Of a stretch of DNA of 38,112 nt, positions 1 through 7,001 are shown piece by piece. Below the pieces are notes generated by a model. It was not told the origin of the DNA and ran no database searches. It saw only the letters and a list, made by a program, of their open reading frames with translations. The first letter of the stretch is position 1. Each line of letters opens with the position of its first letter. The translations under genes were made by a program, and so were the position numbers. Source of the DNA: a bacterium (GTDB lineage Bacteria; Patescibacteriota; Minisyncoccia; UBA6257; JAGOQP01); contig JAKANP010000007.1 in the NCBI GenBank assembly GCA_021812345.1, forward strand, positions 1-38,112. Direction: 5' to 3'.

Positions 1-6
1 TCGGGA

Positions 7-246
7 TTGCTTAAAAAATCGGATTTGGACGAGTCAAAAATTGCCGGTTATGCGTTAAATACGGATTTGTCAAAAACAAAAGTTTCGGAGATCGTTATGG
101 ATTTTTCTACAAAACTTTTTAAGTCGCAAATGATTCCGGTAAATTTTGGAACGAGTACGGAAAATGTTTCAGTATTGTTGCCTTCTGCTGGTTTTGAAAA
201 TTATTCCGCTATTAAGGATTATATTCAGAATAAAATTTCAGAATAA
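7..246 (+). CDS. C-terminal part of an unidentified protein (probably continues upstream of the window)
   Basis: Open frame from the window edge to TAA at 244-246; no recognisable family motif. Confidence 0.5.
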   Translation: MLKKSDLDESKIAGYALNTDLSKTKVSEIVMDFSTKLFKSQMIPVNFGTSTENVSVLLPSAGFENYSAIKDYIQNKISE

Positions 247-285
247 AAATATTTGACGAATTATAATCGTTCAATTTTAAATTTA

Positions 286-1299
286 TTATTCCGATTCCGC
301 CGATGATTCCACGGCTTCCAATCTCTTTTCTATTTCTTTGGCGAGTTTTTTATCTTCTTCCAATTTTTGTCTGGTAGCTTCTTGACCTACGCCCAATTTT
401 TCTCCGTTGAATGAAAAAGTATTTCCTGTTTTTGTGATGACTCCATTTTTAATGGCGACATTCATCATATCGGAAACATAAGAAATCCCTTGACCAAAAA
501 ATATATCAAACTCGGCAACTCTGAAAGGAGCGGCAACTTTATTTTTGACAACTTTGGCTTTGACATGATTGCCGATTATTTCTTCTCCTTTTTTGAGCTG
601 AGCGATTCTTCGAATGTCTATCCTGACGGAAGCGTAAAACTTAAGCGCTCTTCCCCCCGGAGTCGTTTCGGGATTTCCCCACATAACTCCGATTTGTGAA
701 CGTAATTGATTTATAAAAATAATGGTTGTATTTGATTTGGCGGCAATGGAGGTTAGTTTGCGAAGCGCTTGAGACATAAGACGCGCCTGCAGTCCGATTG
801 TTTGGTCCCCAATTTCTCCTTCAATTTCGGCTCTTGGAGTAAGCGCCGCTACCGAGTCAACCACAACGAGCTCTATAATTCCCGAGCGCGCTAGATTTTC
901 CAAAATTTGAAGCGCCTCTTCTCCGCTATCCGGCTGGGAAATCAAAAGTTCGGACGTTTTAACTCCGATTCTTTTGGCATAATCCGGGTCCATTGCGTGC
1001 TCGGCGTCGATAAAAGCGCATTTGCCTCCGTGCTTTTGGGCTTGAGCGATAACCGATAAAGCCAAAGTGGTTTTTCCCGACATTTCTGGGCCGTAAATTT
1101 CAACAATTCTTCCTCGCGGAAGTCCACCCACTCCAAGCGCTCTATCCAGCGAAAACGAACCGGTTTGAGTCGCTTCAACTTTTAGAGTTTTTCTATCGTC
1201 AAGCCGCATAATGGATCCTTCTCCAAACTTACTTTGGAGTGAGTCTATTAAATCTTGAAGGTCATTGGATTCTTTTTTTGAATCTTTATCTTTTTTCAT
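286..1299 (-). CDS. recA: Recombinase RecA
   Basis: Walker [59 protein letters not shown]; full-length 337 aa. Confidence 0.98.
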   Translation of the reverse strand: MKKDKDSKKESNDLQDLIDSLQSKFGEGSIMRLDDRKTLKVEATQTGSFSLDRALGVGGLPRGRIVEIYGPEMSGKTTLALSVIAQAQKHGGKCAFIDAEHAMDPDYAKRIGVKTSELLISQPDSGEEALQILENLARSGIIELVVVDSVAALTPRAEIEGEIGDQTIGLQARLMSQALRKLTSIAAKSNTTIIFINQLRSQIGVMWGNPETTPGGRALKFYASVRIDIRRIAQLKKGEEIIGNHVKAKVVKNKVAAPFRVAEFDIFFGQGISYVSDMMNVAIKNGVITKTGNTFSFNGEKLGVGQEATRQKLEEDKKLAKEIEKRLEAVESSAESE

Positions 1300-1307
1300 T
1301 TTTGTTT

Positions 1308-2054
1308 TTAATAATTAATTATGTTGCTTGATGATGAAATTGGAACGGTGGATGTCGGCGCAGGTATCCCGCCGGGTATGCCGGTAGACGAGCTTGAATT
1401 GTTGTTTGTTGAATAAAAATCGTAGCAAATTGTTCTTCTTACCGTAACGCTGGAACCTAAAAATCTTTTTACCGTAAAATCATAATCATTTCTGCATCCG
1501 GGCTCGCTTAAAACGACCGACTGTTTGAATGTTCCGTCCGAATTGACCACCACCTCTCCGGAATTGATGCTTAATTTATCTTGCGGATTATCTATTTTTC
1601 CTTCAAGAATAAAGGTGTCCTGAGAGGTGTGAAATTGGTCTGAGGGCGGGGAAGTTATTTCTATTGAAGGTTTCCCGATAAAGCTGGAAATTTTAGGAAG
1701 CAATATTACCAAAACAACCAGGACTAAAATGGTTATAAAAAGAGTTTTTTTGTTAAAAGATTTTGGCGCATATCGGTTTAGCGGAAGAGTGTCTTTGGCG
1801 CCGGAAGTTTTTAATTCCGATTCTTTTTTATATTCCTGCCACAATGGTTCAAAATCTATTTCAAGAATTTTTGAAATGTTTTCCAGATATCCTTTGACGT
1901 AAGGAGAGGGTGGCATTTGAGAAATGTCGTTTTCCATTAACGCTTTTATATAACGGGGAGCAATACCGGTTAATTCGGAAAGTTTCTGGACATTTAACCC
2001 CTTGCTTCTGGACTCTTCTTTTAATATTTCTTTTATAGTTTTAAATTCTGTCAT
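1308..2054 (-). CDS. RodZ-like protein: N-terminal HTH (HTH_25 type), single TM helix, extracytoplasmic Ig-like domain
   Basis: [54 protein letters not shown], then a hydrophobic segment [17 protein letters not shown]. Confidence 0.75.
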   Translation of the reverse strand: MTEFKTIKEILKEESRSKGLNVQKLSELTGIAPRYIKALMENDISQMPPSPYVKGYLENISKILEIDFEPLWQEYKKESELKTSGAKDTLPLNRYAPKSFNKKTLFITILVLVVLVILLPKISSFIGKPSIEITSPPSDQFHTSQDTFILEGKIDNPQDKLSINSGEVVVNSDGTFKQSVVLSEPGCRNDYDFTVKRFLGSSVTVRRTICYDFYSTNNNSSSSTGIPGGIPAPTSTVPISSSSNIINY

Positions 2055-2141
2055 AAAATTATTTCAAATATTCTATATTGATTATCGGGTTATGTAAAAT
2101 CGTTTCTATTTTTTATTGATTTTTTATTTTTTGTCAATGTT

Positions 2142-4241
2142 TTATTCTTCTTTTCCGACAAAAACTTCTCTTGGCTTGGCTCCGTCTCCGGGTCCGATAA
2201 TTCCTTTTTCTTCCATAATATCAAGCAATCTTGCCGCTCGAGCATAACCGACTTTTAATCTTCTTTGCAAAAGAGAGGCCGATGCTTTTTGCGCCTGTTT
2301 GACGGTTTCAATCGCTTCTTGAAGCAGTTCGTCATCGTCTTCATTCTCGGCATATTCTTCAAAAATGTCGTGTCCGCTATTTTCATTTTCTTCGCCATTT
2401 TCTTCAAACGGCAATCCTTCCTGGTTCGGGTCCGTATAATCTTCGTTGTTGTCTCTTATAAATGAGGCAACCTTTTTTATTTCATCTTCGGAAATATAAG
2501 AACCTTGAATACGTTTTGGTTTGGAAAGTTCTGCCGATACGAATAACAAATCTCCTCCACCCAAAAGTTTTTCCGCTCCGGCGGTATCCAGAATTGTTCT
2601 TGAATCTATTTGACTGGCAACTTGCAAAGCGATGCGAGCCGTGATGTTGGCTTTAATCAATCCGGTAATAACCTCAACCGACGGTCTTTGAGTCGATAGA
2701 ATCAAATGAATGCCGGTTGCGCGCGCCATTTGCGCCAAGCGAACGATGGCATTTTCCACATCTCGTCCATAAGCGGCCATGAGATCGGCCATTTCATCAA
2801 CCACAATAACAATAAACGGCAAAGGATTTTCCGAATTTTTTTTATTATAACTTTGAATATCTCTGGCTCCGGCTTTAAGTAAAATTTCATAGCGTTTGTC
2901 CATTTCGGATATTGCCCAGCGAAAAACTCCAAGAGCTTTTTTCCCTTGAGTGATGACCGGCGCAATCAAATGAGGCAGTCCGCTGTAAGCCGAAAGCTCG
3001 ACTCTTTTTGGATCGATTAAAATGAACCTTAATGTTTGCGGAGAGTTTTTATACAAGAGAGAAATTAAAATTGAATGCAACATTATTGATTTTCCTGAAC
3101 CGGTAGCTCCGGCAACCAATAAGTGAGGCATCTTTTCTATATTTCCGGTAACAATATCTCCGGTAACGTCGCGTCCGACGCAGAATCCCAGATTTCCGCT
3201 CGATGCAAATTCCGGATAGGCCATCAAACTGCCCAAACGGACAACGGCGGCGTTTTTGTTTGGGACTTCTATTCCCACATACGGCTTTCCGGGGATAGGA
3301 GCTTCTATTCTTATGGGATGAGCGCTTAATGCCAAAGAGAGGTCTTGGCTTAAAGCAGTGATGCGGGTTAATTTTATACCTTCTGCCGGACGCAATGTGT
3401 AGCGGGTGACTTTGGGTCCGATATTGATTTCTCCCATCTCAACGGCAATTCCAAAACTTTCTAAAGTTCTTTTGATTATATTGGCGTTAGCTCGCAAGTC
3501 TCCGGCATCCGGCTTTTCAGCGGACGATTTTAATAATTCCAGAGGAGGAGCTTTATAATCGACAAATTTTTTAACCGTTCCGTTTGTTTTTAATTCATTT
3601 TTATTAATCTTTTTGGGTTGAGCAATTTCCGGTTCCGTTTCTTCTTCCTCTTTTTCCTCTTCTGTTTTTTTATCCGTTTCCTGATTTTTAATTTCCTTTT
3701 CCGGAGCTACTTTAATTTCTATTTCCTCTTCTTCCTCTTCTTCCGAATCTTTTTTCCTGACTAATCTCAGAGGTCTGTCAAAAACAACAATAATTCCGAT
3801 AACCGCCGCAATAAAAAGTATTATGCTCCAAGCAATATTCCCAAACCAGACTTTCGGATAGCCGGATATTTTACCGATACTTCCTCCATCGGGCGCGATG
3901 GCTGAATCAATAAATCCCAAAGCCGACAAGAAAAATAATAAAGAGCCCCATAAGGTTGAAGAATAGATTTTTCCTTCTCTGCGATGAGAAAGGAGATTTA
4001 TGCTGATGCCGGCTAAAGTTAACGGCAAAAGTCCATAGCCCAATCCCAAAAGCGAAAATAAAAATTTGAAAATATATTTTCCCGCGTCTCCCGCCAGATT
4101 AAATCCGGAAAGCCCCAATAAAATTGCCAGCGCCAAGAAAATCAAAGCCCAAACGCTGTGAATCGTTTCTTGAGCGAGTTGTCTTGTTGATATTATTTCT
4201 TTGTTTTTTTCGCTCCTGTTATTTTTATTTTTTTTGGACAT
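2142..4241 (-). CDS. ftsK: DNA translocase FtsK/SpoIIIE
   Basis: N-terminal TM segments, acidic linker, Walker A GATGSGKS, DEMADLM, C-terminal gamma domain (ASLLQRRLKVGYARAARLLDIMEEKGIIGPGDGAKPREV). Confidence 0.97.
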   Translation of the reverse strand: MSKKNKNNRSEKNKEIISTRQLAQETIHSVWALIFLALAILLGLSGFNLAGDAGKYIFKFLFSLLGLGYGLLPLTLAGISINLLSHRREGKIYSSTLWGSLLFFLSALGFIDSAIAPDGGSIGKISGYPKVWFGNIAWSIILFIAAVIGIIVVFDRPLRLVRKKDSEEEEEEEIEIKVAPEKEIKNQETDKKTEEEKEEEETEPEIAQPKKINKNELKTNGTVKKFVDYKAPPLELLKSSAEKPDAGDLRANANIIKRTLESFGIAVEMGEINIGPKVTRYTLRPAEGIKLTRITALSQDLSLALSAHPIRIEAPIPGKPYVGIEVPNKNAAVVRLGSLMAYPEFASSGNLGFCVGRDVTGDIVTGNIEKMPHLLVAGATGSGKSIMLHSILISLLYKNSPQTLRFILIDPKRVELSAYSGLPHLIAPVITQGKKALGVFRWAISEMDKRYEILLKAGARDIQSYNKKNSENPLPFIVIVVDEMADLMAAYGRDVENAIVRLAQMARATGIHLILSTQRPSVEVITGLIKANITARIALQVASQIDSRTILDTAGAEKLLGGGDLLFVSAELSKPKRIQGSYISEDEIKKVASFIRDNNEDYTDPNQEGLPFEENGEENENSGHDIFEEYAENEDDDELLQEAIETVKQAQKASASLLQRRLKVGYARAARLLDIMEEKGIIGPGDGAKPREVFVGKEE

Positions 4242-4344
4242 TTTTTGAGTTGTCTTGAAGATTAAAAATTAACACAAATTATTTTGACGGTATAAGTTTA
4301 ACTCAATTTATGCTACAAATTCAATTGTTTTGACTTTTGATAAT

Positions 4345-4370
4345 AAAAAACCCCGATTGCTCGGGATTTT
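4345..4370 (-). terminator. Rho-independent terminator of infC-rpmI-rplT
   Basis: CCCGA-TTGC-TCGGG (4352-4365) with T-runs on both strands; lies just past the rplT stop. Confidence 0.8.
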
Positions 4371-4371
4371 T

Positions 4372-4716
4372 TTATTTGACTGATTTTATTATTTCTTTAA
4401 AAACATCAGGATATTTATTGGCAATTTCCGAAAGAATTTTCCTGTCCAAGGCGATGTTGTTCTTTTTTAACGCCGAAATAAATTTGCTGTAAGACATATT
4501 TTCGGTTCTGACCGCGGCGTTTATTTGTGTTTGCCATAAAGCGCGATAGTTTCTCTTGTTTTCTTTTCTGCCTCTGAACATTCGACTTTGGGCGTGGAGC
4601 AAAGCTTCTTTTGCCGCTCTTTCTTTTGATTTTCTTCCCCAGCGGAATCCTTTGGTTTTTTTAAGGACCGCTCTTCTTTTTTTGTTGGCAATAGTGCCTC
4701 TTTTTACTCTTGTCAT
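4372..4716 (-). CDS. rplT: Ribosomal protein bL20
   Basis: MTRVKRGTIANKKRRAVLKKTKGFRWGRKSKERAAKEALLHAQSRMFRGRKENKRNYRALWQTQINAAVR. Confidence 0.97.
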   Translation of the reverse strand: MTRVKRGTIANKKRRAVLKKTKGFRWGRKSKERAAKEALLHAQSRMFRGRKENKRNYRALWQTQINAAVRTENMSYSKFISALKKNNIALDRKILSEIANKYPDVFKEIIKSVK

Positions 4717-4743
4717 ATTAAAAAATTAAAACTTAAATTAAAA

Positions 4744-4926
4744 TTAAAGTGTTCCCGGTTTTGAATGCATCCTTTTTACGATAGAAGCCGCTGCTTTCCG
4801 AGCGCCTTTTTTGGCTCTTATCTGATTGGCTGTTTTTTTGGCGCGAAAATGGCATTGCGACATAACTCTATGAATTACTTTTCCATTTTTTGTAACTCTG
4901 AATCTTTTAGTTATTGATTTTTTCAT
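4744..4926 (-). CDS. rpmI: Ribosomal protein bL35
   Basis: MKKSITKRFRVTKNGKVIHR...KKGARKAAASIVKRM; position between infC and rplT. Confidence 0.93.
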   Translation of the reverse strand: MKKSITKRFRVTKNGKVIHRVMSQCHFRAKKTANQIRAKKGARKAAASIVKRMHSKPGTL

Positions 4927-4930
4927 ATTT

Positions 4931-5434
4931 TTATTTTGATTTAATCATTTGCATTATCAGCCCTTTTCCTCCCGGTTGAATATTTAATGTGATTTGGTGG
5001 GGGGCTGTTATCATCTTTTCAAATTCGGCCATTTTTTTTCTTGCCCAATCTTGATTATATTTTTCTCGTCCTCTTAAAACCATCATTACTTCAACCTTAT
5101 TTCCTTTTTCTATAAATTCACCTGCCTGATTGGCTCTTATCTTTAAATCATTTTCTGCCGCTCTAACGGTGATTCTTATTTGTTTTAACTCTCCGGCTGA
5201 TTTGTGAGGTTTCTTTTTCTCCTCTTTTTTTTGCTGATATCTGAATTTGTCGTAGCTTATTATTTTTACTACCGGAGGCTTTGTTTCGGAAGCGATTTCA
5301 ACCACATCCAGTCCCTTACTTTCGGCCAGAGTCAAAGCTTGTGAAAGCGACATAATGCCGATGTTGTTTCCGGTTTCATCTATCACTCTCACTTCGGAAG
5401 ATGTTATTTGATGATTTGTCTTGACGTAATCTAT
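4931..5434 (-). CDS. infC: Translation initiation factor IF-3; likely starts upstream of the called GTG (5392), probably at a non-canonical codon (AUA at 5432-5434 proposed)
   Basis: RVIDETGNNIGIMSLSQALTLAESKGLDVVEIA is classic IF-3. The in-frame upstream codons read NHQITSSEV, matching the conserved IF-3 N-terminus (INNQIRAREVRVIDE type). Confidence 0.9.
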   Translation of the reverse strand: MDYVKTNHQITSSEVRVIDETGNNIGIMSLSQALTLAESKGLDVVEIASETKPPVVKIISYDKFRYQQKKEEKKKPHKSAGELKQIRITVRAAENDLKIRANQAGEFIEKGNKVEVMMVLRGREKYNQDWARKKMAEFEKMITAPHQITLNIQPGGKGLIMQMIKSK

Positions 5435-5554
5435 ATTCGTTAAGAATTAATTGAACTTAACGGTTAAAAGATTAACACAAAAAAATGATGTTTGCAAATT
5501 TTTAGAATTATATTTAGAACAAAAACAACCCGAATTGAGTTATTTTTGTTTTGC

Positions 5555-5600
5555 GAAGTGCCGTGCACTCCGTAGCTCTGCTTAGACAGAGCGAAGGAGT
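5555..5600. repeat. Hairpin repeat copy A (GTGCcgtGCAC + ACTCCGTAGCTCTG...CAGAGCGAAGGAGT)
   Basis: Diverged copy of the repeat at 5940-5987 and 6139-6186, including a similar terminator-like hairpin immediately upstream (5525-5550). Confidence 0.85.
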
Positions 5601-5614
5601 AAGGATAATAAAGA

Positions 5615-5851
5615 TTAAATCAAATGTTTATTTCTGAACGCTATTCCGGATCCAGTTTTTAAATATCTCTCAAAATTATAAGCCGATTGTTTTTTTAAAA
5701 AAACACTAAACCACACTAGCTTATAATCACCAGTTTTAGTTGTTTTGACTGTATGCCATCCGTGATCTTTTAGGCGCTCTTTTAAATTTGATGTGGCGCC
5801 TGTATAAAATTTGTTAGCTATTTTATTTTTTAATATATAAACATAATACAT
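5615..5851 (-). CDS. GIY-YIG domain endonuclease (UPF0213/YhbQ-like small protein)
   Basis: MYYVYILKNKIANKFYTGATSNLKERLKDHG...KLVWFSVFLKKQSAYNFERYLKTGSG. ORF track starts at GTG 5896; the family start MYYVYILK is the ATG at 5851. Confidence 0.88.
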   Translation of the reverse strand: MYYVYILKNKIANKFYTGATSNLKERLKDHGWHTVKTTKTGDYKLVWFSVFLKKQSAYNFERYLKTGSGIAFRNKHLI

Positions 5852-5866
5852 AATAAAATCATAACA

Positions 5867-5894
5867 GTTCTCCTTCGTTAAAACTACGGAGAAC
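5867..5894. repeat. Short inverted-orientation copy of the CTCCGTAG...CGAAGGAG hairpin at the 5' end of the GIY-YIG gene
   Basis: GTTCTCCTTCG-ttaaaac-TACGGAGAAC; on the minus strand CTCCGTAGttttaaCGAAGGAG, same arms as copies A-C. Confidence 0.7.
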
Positions 5895-5902
5895 ACTCCT
5901 AA

Positions 5903-5935
5903 ACAAAAAACAACCCAAATTAGGTTGTTTTTGTT
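5903..5935. terminator. Bidirectional terminator-like hairpin between tmRNA region and GIY-YIG gene
   Basis: ACAACCC-aaatta-GGTTGT flanked by AAAAAACA on the left and TTTTTGTTTT on the right. Confidence 0.65.
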
Positions 5936-5939
5936 TTAC

Positions 5940-6006
5940 GAAGTGCTGCGCACTCCGTAGCTCTGTCTTTTGACAGAGCGAAGGAGTGGAGATGGTGGAA
6001 GTTGAA
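5940..6006. repeat. 67-bp direct repeat copy B: hairpin plus 24 bp duplicating the tmRNA 3' end
   Basis: gaagtgctgcgcactccgtagctctgtcttttgacagagcgaaggagtggagatggtggaagttgaa, identical to 6139-6205. Confidence 0.97.
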
Positions 6007-6127
6007 GCTCGGACTAAAATTTTTCCGTCGAAAAATTTTGTCCAGCCGCCGTCTCGCGTCCCGATGTGCTCATCGGGACATGCTCCGACGGATTTAACTT
6101 CAACGAAAGCAAATCAATTTGCTTTCG
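6007..6127. repeat. Cluster of strong inverted repeats between the two direct repeats
   Basis: GGACtAAAATTTTTC...GAAAAATTTTGTCC (6011-6043); GTCCCGATG-tgct-CATCGGGAC (6058-6079); CGAAAGCAAAT-ca-ATTTGCTTTCG (6104-6127). Confidence 0.8.
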
Positions 6128-6138
6128 TTTTACCTTGT

Positions 6139-6205
6139 GAAGTGCTGCGCACTCCGTAGCTCTGTCTTTTGACAGAGCGAAGGAGTGGAGATGGTGGAAG
6201 TTGAA
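6139..6205. repeat. 67-bp direct repeat copy C, overlapping the tmRNA 3' end
   Basis: Identical to 5940-6006. Confidence 0.97.
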
Positions 6206-6500
6206 TCCACGTCTGGGGCGGTTTGTTAAAAATATCTACGAGCGTATCTTCTTGCGAAGCGAAATTGCTTCCTTAATTTTCTCTCAACTACGGAAGCGCT
6301 TGATGAGAGTAATTCTCATATATAACACCGGCAATTTCCCTATGAGAAATCGGGAGCCGATGGCCTATGCTTGAACTTTTTGGTTCTTATGCGTAAGCAG
6401 GTGCTAAATTGTAGTTAGCAGATTTGTTTTGGCGGATTTACAAGTCGCCGCTTGACTCGCAATTTTTAACGCGCTCGCTCCATCGATTCCCGTCATCCCC
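6186..6500 (-). ncRNA. ssrA: Transfer-messenger RNA (tmRNA)
   Basis: Minus strand 5' GGGGATGACGGGAATCGATGG... and 3' GACGTGGATTCAACTTCCACCATCTCC(A); 7-bp acceptor GGGGAUG/CAUCUCC and T-arm GUGGA-UUCAACU-UCCAC; internal tag ORF ending NYNLAPAYA-TAA; directly follows smpB. Confidence 0.93.
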
Positions 6501-6510
6501 CTAAAAATTA

Positions 6511-6945
6511 TCAAAAATGGCGTCGCGTTTCTTTCTCAATGTCCCGTTTTTTTATAATTTCTCTCTTGTCGGATTTCTTTTTGTGGACTCCCAATCCGAT
6601 TTCAATCTTTATCTTTCCGTTCTTGTTATACAATTTTAACGGCACGAGCGTCAAGTTTTTTGAAGATGTTTTTCCAAGCAGATATTTTATCTCGTCTTTT
6701 TTAACCAATAATCTTCTTGAACGCATCGGGTCAAAATCATCGGGAATATTTTTTGATTGATATGGGCCGATACTTGCCCCCATCAGCCAAAGTTGTCCAT
6801 TATATATTTTAACAACGGCGCCTATTATATTGGCTTTTCCGGTTCTAATCGCCTTAACCTCGTGGCCAAGCAACTCCATGCCCGCTTCCATAGTTTCTGA
6901 AATTTCGTAATCAAAATAAACTTTTTTATTCAGAATCGATTCCAT
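6511..6945 (-). CDS. smpB: SsrA-binding protein SmpB
   Basis: NKKVYFDYEISETMEAGMELLGHEVKAIRTGKANIIGAVVKI...GLGVHKKKSDKREIIKKRD. Confidence 0.97.
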   Translation of the reverse strand: MESILNKKVYFDYEISETMEAGMELLGHEVKAIRTGKANIIGAVVKIYNGQLWLMGASIGPYQSKNIPDDFDPMRSRRLLVKKDEIKYLLGKTSSKNLTLVPLKLYNKNGKIKIEIGLGVHKKKSDKREIIKKRDIEKETRRHF

Positions 6946-7001
6946 AAAGACATTATGCCTTTATTTTTTTTAAAATGCGAGAGTGCTATAATAAATCCAA
7001 T

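Noticed and set aside
942-1178. Minus-strand ORF overlapping recA in another frame, and similar antisense ORFs across ftsK, ileS, gmd, ruvB and others
   Set aside because: Low-complexity shadow ORFs opposite or out of frame with strongly supported genes; no start signals or family motifs.
5800-5866. Short out-of-frame mini-ORF (MILLCIMFIY) ahead of the GIY-YIG start
   Set aside because: Too short and AT-rich to distinguish from chance, although it has better spacing from the AAGGAG than the main start.
6007-6127. tRNA or second tmRNA-like gene between the direct repeats
   Set aside because: Only the last 24 bp of the tmRNA end are duplicated; no complete acceptor, anticodon or T-arm arrangement could be drawn.
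5555-6205. CRISPR array
   Set aside because: Only three or four unevenly spaced palindromic copies, no uniform spacers and no cas genes in the window.
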